Shown one piece after another: positions 1 through 10,474 of a stretch of DNA of 64,000 nt. The translations under genes and the position numbers were made by a program. The stretch is from Melastoma dodecandrum (taxonomy: Eukaryota > Streptophyta > Magnoliopsida > Myrtales > Melastomataceae). Position 1 is the stretch's first letter. Every line of letters starts with the position of its first letter. A model generated the notes under the pieces. It had not been told where the DNA came from, made no database searches, and saw only the letters and a program-made list of their open reading frames with translations. The stretch lies in NCBI GenBank assembly GCA_029817715.1, contig JARUPY010000288.1, positions 930,001-994,000 of the forward strand, in the 5' to 3' direction.

Positions 1-44
1 TTTGCTGAGTCGGCAAAGCCAACCCAGCATAAAAGGGGGGCTTA

Positions 45-1126
45 TGTTGACATGGCAAATAATTTTAGGCCTGGGCTTAGAACAGAAACCCAGTAATCCC
101 TCAAGCCACACTCCGAGTCGGCCCAAGATACAGTCGTCTAGGCCAACTCACGACGAAGTCGATTAGGCCGGCCCATGACAAAGTCGACTAGGTCGATTTA
201 TGACGAAGTCGACTTATGACGAAGTCGACTAGGTCGACATATGGACGGGGTCGACTAGGTCGACTCACAACGAAAGAATATGGTAATCAAAGTCAACCAA
301 GATGACTCGACAGTAGCTAGGCCTACTAGTAGGGTCAAGTCGACGGAATTTTGGATAAGTCGACCAAGTCGATCGTAGTCCGTACAGATCAGTCAAGTCG
401 ATAAGGTTGAAATAAATTTATTCATTTTCAAACACGTTTGTGAAGGATCGTAACTGATCTTAAATATCCAGGAACGTGATCCCATATATCAAGGGGGTTG
501 TTAGGACACTCCCACGATATTAGGGATCACGATCTATAACACGATCTGTAAAACGATCTATCTGTTACGTGTTAATCACGTACAAGTTCTCTATAAATAG
601 CAGAGGAATTCTTCAAGATAAAGACACGACCATACACAGCCAAAACTCTGAAGTTTGTTCGTCAACCTTAGGAAATTAGATACCTCGACCTGGTTCATAG
701 GTCAAATCCCTTACCACCGACGGAGTGAGCTCGTAGGGCCTTCGTCACAACCTCCCGCCAGCGACCACCACCGACGGAGTGAGCTCGTAGGGCCTTCGTC
801 ACAACCTCCCGCCAGCGACCACCATCGACGGAGTGAGCTCGTAGGGCCTTCGTCACAACCTCCCGCCAGCGACCACCACCGACGGAGCGAGCTTCCGAGG
901 CCTTCGTCACAAGTTCTCCATCGTCACGGATTTCCACGCCATTGTCAATACTTGCACTTGTTTTCCGTTTTTAATGGTTGTAAGCCCCGTTTCCTTTACT
1001 CATTAAGATTGTAAGACTTGCATTTAATTTCAATAAAATTGTGCATCTTCTTACTGGCGACCACAATATAACTACTGTGAGTCCATTGCCAAATATTTTC
1101 AACGTGATCCGTTTCGTGCGCGAACA
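45..1126 (+). mobile_element. LTR of a non-coding LTR retrotransposon array (first copy)
   Basis: Begins TGTTGACATGGC directly after a polypurine tract (AAAAGGGGGG, 31-40) and ends GCGCGAACA, followed by a primer-binding-site-like stretch starting TTTTTGGCGACC at 1129. TG...CA ends, a TATA box (CTATAAATAG, 591-600) and a polyadenylation signal AATAAA (1032-1037) fit the U3-R-U5 order of an LTR. It contains a 54-bp tandem repeat (four units, about 710-910) and a GTCGAC-rich block (about 130-400). The 119-residue open frame across the minisatellite is a by-product of its 54-bp (3n) period and not a likely gene. The polypurine tract upstream of this LTR means another internal region, and probably another LTR, lies left of the window. 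Confidence 0.9.
710..910. repeat. 54-bp minisatellite inside the first LTR
   Basis: Three near-perfect units of 54 bp (core GACGGAGTGAGCTCGTAGGG) are followed by a diverged fourth unit. The second LTR has the same array with one unit fewer (about 1988-2130), showing that the array changes length by whole units. Confidence 0.9.
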
Positions 1127-1308
1127 CGTTTTTGGCGACCACAGTGGGAGACGAAGAGGTTTTTCTGGGAAGTGAGGGTTTTTGTTTTCTTGGAGAAGAC
1201 GAAGAAGTGTTGAGCAAAAGTGCGGGAAAAAGGGCGATGACTCTCCTTTATATAAGGTATGATTTTTGCTGAGTCGGCACAGCCAACCCAGCATAAAAGG
1301 GGGGCTTA
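1127..1308 (+). mobile_element. Minimal internal region between two LTRs
   Basis: Only 182 bp separate the two LTRs. The left end is the primer-binding site and the first leader bases (TTTTTGGCGACCACAGTGGG). The right end is a polypurine tract (AAAAGGGGGG, 1297-1304) that abuts the next LTR. There is no gag or pol. The block just before the polypurine tract (GAGTCGGCA...CCAACCCAGCAT) is nearly the same as bases 5-30, so the same internal end occurs twice. The arrangement is TRIM-like, or the product of deletion and unequal recombination in a larger element. Confidence 0.85.
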
Positions 1309-2346
1309 TGTTGACATGGCAAATAATTTTGGGCCTGGGTTTAGAACAGAAACCCAGTAATCCCTCAAGCCACACTCCGAGTCGGCCCAAGATACAGTCG
1401 TCTAGGCCAACTCACGACGAAGTCGATTAGGCCGGCCCATGACAAAGTCGACTAGGTCGATTTATGACGAAGTCGACTAAGTCGACTTATGACGAAGTCG
1501 ACTAGGTCGACATATGGACGGGGTCGACTAGGTCGACTCACAACGGAAGAATATGGTAATCAAAGTCAACCAAGATGACTCGACAGTAGCTAGGCCTACT
1601 AGTAGGGTCAAGTCGACGGAATTTTGGATAAGTCGACCAAGTCGATCGTAGTCCGTACAGATCAGTCAAGTCGACAAGGTTGAAATAAATTTATTCATTT
1701 TCAAACACGTTTGTGAAGGATCGTAACTGATCTTAAATATCCAGGAACGTGATCCCATATATCAAGGGGGTTGTTAAGACACTCCCACGATATTAGGGAT
1801 CACGATCTATAACACGATCTGCAAAACGATCTATCTGTTACGTGTTAATCACGTACAAGTCCTCTATAAATAGCAGAGGAATTCTTCAAGATAAGGACAT
1901 GACCATACACAGCCAAAAACACTGAAGTTTGTTCGTCAACCTTAGGAAATTAGATACCTCGACCTGGTTCATAGGTCAAATCCCTTACCACCGACGGAGT
2001 GAGCTCGTAGGGCCTTCGTCACAACCTCCCGCCAGCGACCACTACCGACGGAGTGAGCTCGTAGGGCCTTCGTCACAACCTCCCGCCAGCGACCACCACC
2101 GACGGAGCGAGCTTCCGAGGCCTTCGTCACAAGTTCTCCATCGTCACGGATTTTCACGCCATTGTCAATACTTGCACTTGTTTTCCGTTTTTAATGGCTG
2201 TAAGCCCCGTTTCCTTTACTCATTAAGATTGTAAGACTTGCATTTAATTTCAATAAAATTGTGCATCTTCTTACTGGCGACCACAATATAACTACTGTGA
2301 GTCCTTTGCCAAATATTTCCGACGTGTTCCGTTTCGTGCGCGAACA
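1309..2346 (+). mobile_element. LTR of the same array (second copy)
   Basis: Almost identical to bases 45-1126. The visible differences are one unit fewer of the 54-bp minisatellite (three instead of four), a short insertion in the GTCGAC-rich block, and scattered substitutions. TATA box at 1864-1871. It ends GCGCGAACA at 2346, after which unrelated sequence begins, so this is the right border of the array. The high similarity to the first copy suggests recent amplification or conversion. Confidence 0.9.
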
Positions 2347-5300
2347 CCAGGTCATGTCATGTCTAGTTTGGCATCTTCAATCCACATTATTTTATACAAA
2401 AAAATTATACGATTCCAAAGAACAAAATATGGTTCAATGAAAAATATAATGGACATAACGATTATGTTGGGCCGCACGAGTGGAACCAAGTATAGTAAGT
2501 CGAATGACATGACACGGCAAGTAATCTTCGGTCAGCGGCACCCCTCATGTTCGGTCGAGCTGCCGCGGGGGCGAAACATAAGTTAGACGTTACGTATTGA
2601 ACTCTTCTGTTCTCTCGATTTTGTAAGTGATTAGATGATTATGAAGATAAAATTATCTATAAATAGGATTATATTATTTTGTACATACTTAGTTTTTTAA
2701 GCAATGAAATTTTATCGTTTCTTTTTCTTAGTTCTCGTAAATTGAATTCCTTTTTCTTATGTGTTTATCATGTTAGGATAGCGACATGTTACTCGTCGTC
2801 ATATTTTCCACTTGGACAAAGAAGATGGACTGAGAAGACTCGTTCAGTTCAAACTAAAATAAATGAAAAATGAAAAAAAAAGAGTGATTTCCCTCCTCGG
2901 TTTAAAAAGAACAGGCAGCTTCGAGTCATTAGATGGCTTTGACGCAAAAAACTTGAACATCCATATTCTTACAACCCAGCACCCGCAGTTTGTCATTATT
3001 TTCTTAGTAGAAGAACGAGGTCGACCTTTTCGCGACCCTCCGTCTGCCGAAAGAAGCATTTCACGAGACGGGAATGTTTTACGCCAAGTCGCGAAATATC
3101 ACAAATGAGAATGTTCAACTTCAGCATGCCGGCACGGAGAAGTACAATCTGATCGATATTCGGAAGCTAATTAAAACGCGGATTATATGTTAATGCCCGG
3201 AAAATCTTATGATCTTTCGTGTTTTTTTTTAATTGTGGTGGAGAATTAAGATTGGATATTATTAACCCTGCCTGCATTTAAGACAACTTTCAAGACTCGG
3301 TCTTCTGATGACTCCTTCTCCATCACATACCGCCCTAATAATTTTTTTTTTTTTTTAAATAAGAAGACAAAGGAGCATTGTGTCACGAACCATTCGGCAG
3401 TGGAATCAAATCTTGTCCATGTTACTTACTTCGCTTGGATGGTAGCTCCGAAGCCCTGACCAGATGTGATGATGGAGTGGGCGTTGTTCATCCAGAACGA
3501 GAACGACGTCTTGAACGATATGACGGGGCCGGCGGCCACCGGGTCGTGGGAGTTCAGCCCGTCAAACCAAATGCTTTGCCCTGCAGACCCGTAGTTGAAG
3601 TTCAAGGAAATTTCCGATCGGTCCGTGGCCGTAGTATGCTTACCGGGGTTGTATGGCCACTGGGTGTCGCTTGAGTCAGTCACAGTAGTTTGCTCGAAGG
3701 TATAATCTCTTATGTAGCAAAAATCTGCGTCATTGACAAGTACAACTAAGATTATTTTTGGAATCGATTCGACATGGGACGAATATACACGTAAAGCTAA
3801 GGCGGTGAGTTCATGTCATCACCTTGATTAAAGGGAATTTAGATATTTAATTAAAGAGACAAACCGTAGAATTATGTATGTGTTTTGTTTTAAAATACCA
3901 AAATTATTTTTATTAGGAAAAATTTCCATAAACCGTCTCTTTGCATCGTGATTATATTTAACTACCGTTTAGAAGTGTAGGAAATCTAAGTTATAGAGTC
4001 TCGACAACCATTTTTTTCTTGTATTTTTTTGTTTTCGTTTTAATTGTATTGCACGTGTACTTCCATATTTGTTGTGTTCTAAATGAACGCGAAATTAATG
4101 ATGTTAGAAGATGCGACGAAGAATGGCCAAGAAGATTGAAAGGAGAATTTGTTATGCGAAGGAAGTTGGACAAAGACATTGATGTGGTCACACAAGGGAT
4201 GCCAGATGTGAGCAGAAACATTGACATGACCATAAAAAAACAAGTATATATCTCAAATATTTTCTTGGATCTTAGGAAATATTGTGAGACTTACCCAAAG
4301 ATTGAGATTTGAGAGCCATCGTGAGAAATAATTAGCTTTCATTTAGAATGATAATTTACTTTAATTAATTTTTTTTGTTTGAATTTACGATGAATAAACT
4401 TTTGTTCTAGGGTTGTGACGGAACTTAATATGTAGCCGAATTATTTTGATCCCATTTGATTTATTGCATTTATGACTTCGTTTATTTATTTTATCTTTTA
4501 TGTTTCATATGTACAGTTATCTGATTAAGAATTCATATCAATTATTTACTCTATTTCAACTCGGAAGGGGAATTTAGGTTTAGAATGAGGATGAAATAAA
4601 CTAAGATAATAAAGTTAATTTAACGAGTTCGATTGGGATATAAATACTTAAAGACTTAAGTAGCCAGATTAATGTTTTAACTAAATGAACCTGATTCGAC
4701 CATTAATTTCAATGAAATTAAGGTTTGTCTTTTACAATGAGCATTCACTAAATGGTGGTTAGATTTGAGCTCGATTATTGATTATGGTAATTTAAGGCAC
4801 GGACACAACACTGTTTAAACAGATACAAATTTAGCTAAACGTGTCTTTCATATAAACGGGTTAAAACACGATACGACACGATCTCAGATATGGGCGATTA
4901 AGCACGATTATGTATATGTATGTTATTTTAGGTTATATTATATACGATTTAATTTTGAATAAAAAACATACTAGTTTCTTGTCTTTATAATTGAATTAGT
5001 TATTTGTCCTCCTTCTTTCCTCCGATCTCCGAAGAATCGTCATCATTTCATCTTTTTGAGCCAAGAATTTAAAGAACTAGTTGTTTGTAAGCGAACTAAC
5101 TTTAATTTTTTTAAAATTTTGAAACTTTTTTTAATCGTGTTATTATTTTATATATCTTATTTTCCTTTATTTGTTATAGAATTTTATGAGTAGACGATTT
5201 AACACAATTCACACCTTATTTTCCTTTAGCATCGTAGTAAAGGTAGAATCGCATGATGGAACATATTATAAAGTTAATTTTTTTTATAGTTTTCAAATTT

Positions 5301-5600
5301 TTTATTTTTAAATAATAAGGTAGATGAATTGAATGTCGTTTTAAAGTTTTAAAACACGAACTCGTAACGACACGACACGAATTACACGAATGCGTTAACA
5401 TTTAGACTGACCAAACGGTGTTAGACGTCGTTTCCCATTATTTGGTATCCTTTCACGATGTAAATATCCCCACTCATTTTATCTTTCCAGAAAGAGAACT
5501 GAGTTATAAAGAATTCCATAATTAAACAACCCGGTCCGAATAAACCGGTCCGAATCTGTCTGAACCGACCGTTAGGCCGCCGGGCTGTCTGCCGTAGGCT
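2347..5600. other. Spacer with no recognisable gene
   Basis: AT-rich sequence with many stops in all frames. Bases 3426-3683 on the minus strand hold an 85-residue open frame described separately. Around 4860-5400 there are several ACACGA/ACACGAC motifs of a kind often seen near the ends of non-autonomous DNA transposons, but I could not find a pair of terminal inverted repeats. Nothing else is supported. Confidence 0.6.
3426..3683 (-). other. Orphan coding-like fragment, family uncertain
   Basis: An 85-residue open frame of ordinary amino-acid composition (segments NFNYGSAGQSIWFDGL and GPVISFKTSFSFW) stands out from the AT-rich surroundings by its GC content. The pattern of an aromatic-rich strand, then SFKTSFSFW, then GQGFGATI loosely recalls the first strands of plant legume-lectin-like domains, but I cannot assign it firmly. 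No upstream exon, start context or downstream continuation was found, so it is probably a relic exon. Confidence 0.3.
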
Positions 5601-5601
5601 T

Positions 5602-5610
5602 AAACCCTAA
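5602..5610 (+). promoter_or_regulatory. Telo-box upstream of SAS10
   Basis: AAACCCTAA lies about 200 bp before the SAS10 start codon. Telo-boxes are common in plant promoters of ribosomal-protein and ribosome-biogenesis genes, which fits the product. Its role here is inferred. Confidence 0.5.
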
Positions 5611-5804
5611 TCCCGCCACCACCACCAAAAGCCCTAAAACGACCCACCGATTTCACAGCCGACAAGAAGAAATCCCCCCTGCTGTCGGCAATTCATCAAT
5701 CCCTTGGAACGAAGGTTTGTGTCATTGAAAACCGAGAGGTTGTGGGTCTTTTGTTCGATTTAGTTCTGCCGTTGAAGCTCGTTCCTTTATTGGTGTCACG
5801 TAAG

Positions 5805-8800
5805 ATGGGGAAGAGATCGTTGAGGAGTCAAGGGAAGGAGAAGAGTGTGGGGTCGAGGAAGAGGAGAGCCAGGGATGAAGACGAGGGTGCTGCGGCCGAG
5901 GATATGGACGATGAGATCGACGCATGTCTGTTTTGATTGATTGCTGTATTTATGTTTGTTGTTGGGTGGTTGTTTTGGAGTGTAATTGATGGGTCTTTCT
6001 TTGTTGGTTGCAGTTCATAAGAAAAGAGAGGTTGTGCCTCTGAACATTCACGGGGATGCCGGCGAGTCGGATGATGATGATGGGGAGGAGCCGGTTTTCG
6101 ATTTTCAGGTACCCACGAGTCTCTTTTAGAGAAATACGTGTCTGCTGTGTCTTCCTTTGCGGTAGTTATTGGAACCCGCGTGTCTTTGGGAAGATGCGGG
6201 GATTTGAAATTGGAAGTCAGCATTGGAAGCAATGCGAAGGGGTTTGTGCTGTGCAAAGATGTTTATTTTGCTAGGATTGAGTTTGCACTGGTAGGTTTGT
6301 CGGAATTGGTGATAGCTTGTGATCACATGGTTTGATCATTGTAGTTAAAGTGAATCTCAGGAAGTCATCAGATAGGGTGTAGTTCGTTTTTGTTGTTTAG
6401 CTAAGATGCCTGCTTCGCCGGGTCGACTTCTGAGGAAACATGATCTTTTATTCTCATGTTTGGGTTTCTCTGCTTAGGAGGAGGAGGATGAAGAGAATGA
6501 GGAGGATGGCGAGAGTGAAGATGACGACGATGATACTCATTTCACCGGCCTTGCTGCAAAAAGTAAGAAATTTCTAGTGTTGTATGATTTTTTTTGCTTT
6601 GCATTATAGAGAAGAATGTTCTAGTTCTAGGTTGTATTATTTTAATTGTTGTAAAAAAGAATTTCCCTAGCTCTGGATTAACTGTTTGTTTTGCAGCTAG
6701 AATCAGTCTATGAGATTTTGTACCAGTGTAACAATTTTGGAGCTGGAGTCAGGGGAAAATTGATATGGATGGTCTTTCAGCATTGTTGATTTCTTCTTTT
6801 GAATGTTTTTTATAAGTTTGAATGAACTTGCAAATGCAGTTGCAAGACAACAGAAGTATTTGCGAGAAAAGATGGGAGGAGTTGAAGATGAAATGCATGA
6901 TGATGAGGAAGATGATGAAGAAAATAGGGTTGTGTGGAGTAAAGCAAAGGGTCTGTACTATGCTAACGACGAGGTAAGTTAAAAGGTGGATGCTATTTAG
7001 CATTCAAATGAAGCAGTAATTTTAATGAAGCAATGATACACGTTGCAGCCCATGTCAAGTGACAATGACCTTCCTGATGAGGAAGAAGCGGAGGTTTTAA
7101 GACTGCAGAAAGAGAAAGCAAAATCATTTTCCATGGAGGATTTTGGACTCGATGAAGTCGAAACCTATGAGAGAGATAGTGAGCCCACACTGGAGGCAAG
7201 GATTGTGAATTGTAATTATCATTTTTCTTGCTGACATATTTTGCTCGTATTTCACTCGTGTTTGTTCCTTCACTCCATGGAGTCGAGCTGTTCTGCTGAG
7301 TGCTGACGCTTTTCTGCTGGCTTTGGGAAATTCCATTCTTTTCTGTGGCATTTTGTTGTGTGTGGTGTGCAGTTCATGATAAAAATTAATTTAAGGCCTG
7401 ATCTTTATTTTTCTTCTTCAGGAAATCAAAGCTGGAAGGAAGGGTACTTCTGAAGTTGGAGAATCTAGTGCTATTATTGAGGTTGAAAAGGACTTAAGTG
7501 CACTAACAAAGGAGGAGCAAATGGATGTAGTTTACAGGTAATAAGGCAGCGTCCTATTCTCAGTTTTAAAAATGATCAAGATGTAATACTACAATGGAAT
7601 CTTCTCTGGAAGTTCTTCACACTTGTCATTTTTATGGTAACAATAATGTTGCAGCTCTGCACCAGAATTGGTAGGTTTACTGTCAGAGCTAAATGAAGCT
7701 GTGGAAGAGCTTGAAAAGAAAATCAACCCCCTTCTTGTCTTGGTAACAGTAATGCCAAAATCTTTTTTTGTCTGCCCTTCCGAATTGTGTGTTGGTTAGA
7801 ACAACTATAGATCTCCACATATGTGATGGTTTGGCCCGTGGAAGCATCTGTTCTACATATGGTTTGGTCATATGGTTGGTTTAATTAGATCAATTTTACT
7901 TTACTACATATCGTGTGAACTTTTGAATGGTTTTTTAATGCGACATTTTTGTTTCATAATCTTTTCTGAGAGCTGTTTTGTTTGCACAATTTGAAGCTGA
8001 AAGAGAGAGAGCAGACAACAGATAGCGGTTTTCGTTATTTGGAAGTGAAGCAGATTCTTCTAATGGCCTATTGCCAAGCAATTACCTTCTATCTTCTCCT
8101 GAAGTCAGAGGGGCAGCCTGTTCGTGATCACCCTGTTATAGCTCGGCTAGTTGAGATTAAAAGCTTGTTGGATAAGGTGTGTTATGTTTCACTACAAGGA
8201 ATAGTGCATTTTTTCATTGCTAAGATCTATTTATTTATGGATGCCATGTCATGCCTGTTACTTTGGCAGATGCGATAGTTGGACAAAAGTCTTTCATTGC
8301 TAAGATCTATTTATTTATGGATGCCGTGTCATGCCTGTTACTTTGGCAGATGCGAAAGTTGGATGAAAGTCTTCCTTTAAAACTCGAAGAAATCCTGAAA
8401 AGAAAATCTCAGGAAGCGATAAACATTCAATCAGTGAAGAAAGCACCACTACCATCTGATGATGAGGACCAAGATAGTGAATCCAGTATGCAGCACACCC
8501 AGCAAGAGGTACCATTTGCACTGTTCACTTTGTCGTCAGAAGATCTGATGCTGTGTTTGCTCATTTACTGTGATTTTGAGTTGTAATTTTCTCATGGATG
8601 CCACCTCAGGATAATCATGAAGTATCAAAGAAGTTGGAATCTAAAGTTGTTGGGACTGAAGGAGATAAATTGATGCGTCAGGTGAGTAATGTGGGGAAAA
8701 AGCCTTCTGAAACGTGATCCATTCCCCTTTTCTTTTTAAAAATGCTGATTCATGAAAGTGAATTGTGATTAATTTGGCAGAGCCAACAGAATCGCAAGAT

Positions 8801-10176
8801 GCTGGAATTTCGGGCTGCTCTAGAAGAAAAACTGAGAAATAAAATTTTCAGTTCTACTTCTTCAAAGAGAAAGGACAAGGAGAAACTTCTAAAGCCAGTG
8901 AATGGGTAAATTTTATTCACCCCCAAACCCCAAGCCCTTCTTTCTGTTCATTATTTTATCAGGCTAATCACTTCCATTTGAACAGCCTGTTTGAAACCTT
9001 GGAGGATTTTGATGATTATTCCAATGAGGCTGTGACTAATGGATTAAGTAACGGCCATACATTACCTACTGCAACTGTAAAAATCCCAAGTTATCTTCCT
9101 GCTGAGAAAAGGCAAAAGGTTTGGATTTCTGATTTTTTGTCATTTCTGCATTGATTAAACTCAGAGAATGTACCACTTTCTGGGTAGTGTCTTTAAATGC
9201 GTATGTTTTATTACATGGTCCTACGCTTTTCCCCACACAAATATATGGCTTATTATCTGAGATGCTTTATTTATCCAAGGTGTGTGCTTTTGCAGCAGTA
9301 AAGGACAATTTTGAGAATGCAAGAGCTGTGTTTTTGGGCACTACTATTAAGGATTTCAATTGATGTTGTTTCCTTGTTTTGAAGATTGTGGCTGGGGATG
9401 ATGATTTGCCAAAGAGAGATGATGTTGGGGAAAGGAGGAGAAAGCATGAGCTTCGAGTATTAGCTGGGGCTGGAATGAACTCTGAGGATGACATTGCTGA
9501 CGACAATGATATTGATAAGGAAGACACTTCTGATGAGCAAGGTGCGGGCATGGATGCAAGCGAGTCTGGAGAATCGGACGATGACTTCTATGAGCAAGTG
9601 AAGCAGCTAAGGGAGGCAAAACTTGCTGCTAAAGCAGAGAAGTATTCTAGGTCTGTTTCTGCTTCTAGATTAAATCAGTTCAAATGGCTATCCCAAACTG
9701 AACCGTATTCACTTATATTTGCCACTCTGGATGTTATTCGCAGACCCATGCCGGTGCCTTCATTGCCGGAAACTGTTGATGGGAAGCGGCACATAACTTA
9801 CCAGGTAATTGGGGGTAACTCTGCCAGGTTTTTCTTTTGGATATCTCATGCTTAGTTCTAGTGTATTACGTCTGATACTGGGAAACAATTAACAGATGGA
9901 GAAAAACAGAGGCCTGACTCGAAAGCGGAACAAAGACGGGAAGAACCCACGAAGCAAATACAGGGTAAGTGTAGGGATGAGCTCTTTCGTAGTTTGGAGA
10001 GAAATGTCTTCCTCACTTTGCATCTGTTACCATCGCCTCTGCAGAAAAAACATCAGAAGAAAATGGTTGCACGGAAAGGACGGGTGCGAGAGATCAGAAA
10101 GCCATCCGGTCCATATGGTGGAGAGTCAACCGTTATCAATGCAAATATCAGTCGGAGTATCAGATTCAAGAGTTAG
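5805..10176 (+). CDS. SAS10: SAS10/UTP3 family small-subunit processome protein (THALLO-like)
   Basis: Nucleolar component of the U3 snoRNP/small-subunit processome acting in 18S rRNA processing. Sixteen exons were read: 5805-5925, 6014-6108, 6478-6562, 6840-6973, 7049-7195, 7422-7537, 7655-7742, 7997-8176, 8350-8508, 8610-8681, 8781-8905, 8986-9118, 9385-9650, 9744-9804, 9896-9964, 10045-10176. They join in frame to 660 residues, close to the Arabidopsis homologue. The N-terminus is acidic ([18 protein letters not shown]). The Sas10/Utp3 core starts around residue 220 ([20 protein letters not shown]) and continues through LEVKQ and [20 protein letters not shown]. The basic C-terminal Sas10 domain carries [20 protein letters not shown] and [10 protein letters not shown] and ends ISRSIRFKS. 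Two oddities: intron 5 appears to use a GC donor, and the acceptor of exon 9 lies in an 80-bp tandem duplication. The gene looks functional. Confidence 0.93.
8212..8371 (+). repeat. 80-bp tandem duplication covering the exon-9 acceptor of SAS10
   Basis: Bases 8212-8291 and 8292-8371 are two copies differing at only a few positions. Each contains TTACTTTGGCAG and the first bases of exon 9. The upstream copy reads ATG CGA TAG, so splicing there (AG at 8268-8269) would bring in a stop. The downstream copy (AG at 8348-8349) reads ATG CGA AAG and gives the full protein. Confidence 0.92.
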
Positions 10177-10474
10177 TCTTGGATTCAATGTGTTCTCAAT
10201 TTTGTTCCCAGAAAACTTTACATATGCACACGTCATGCGCCATGAGCTTGCTTTTTCATGCCGTATCCAGTCGTGTAAGAATACTAATGGCAGAGTTGGT
10301 GCCGGACTTCATTTTTCACCTTTGAGTTATCCGCTTGTTCATGACCACCAATGATCACGGAAAAGATTGGAATCCAAAAACAGAGCCAAAGAACGCATAC
10401 AAATCGAAGCTTGTCTAACAACAATATAACATCTCCCGCAGTTTTCACATCCTAAGAAAACAGGGAACCAGCAC

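Noticed and set aside
710..910. Repeat array that could be taken for a CRISPR
   Set aside because: Plant nuclear LTR context, no spacers, and units directly abut one another.
655..1014. 119-residue Pro/Ser-rich open frame in the first LTR (and 101 residues in the second)
   Set aside because: It exists because the LTR minisatellite has a 54-bp period, a multiple of three. It lies in non-coding LTR sequence and changes length with the repeat.
4019..4312. 97-residue open frame
   Set aside because: AT-rich, no family resemblance, no splice or promoter support.
5828..6256. Minus-strand open frame opposite SAS10 exons 1-2
   Set aside because: Antisense shadow of the acidic coding exons.
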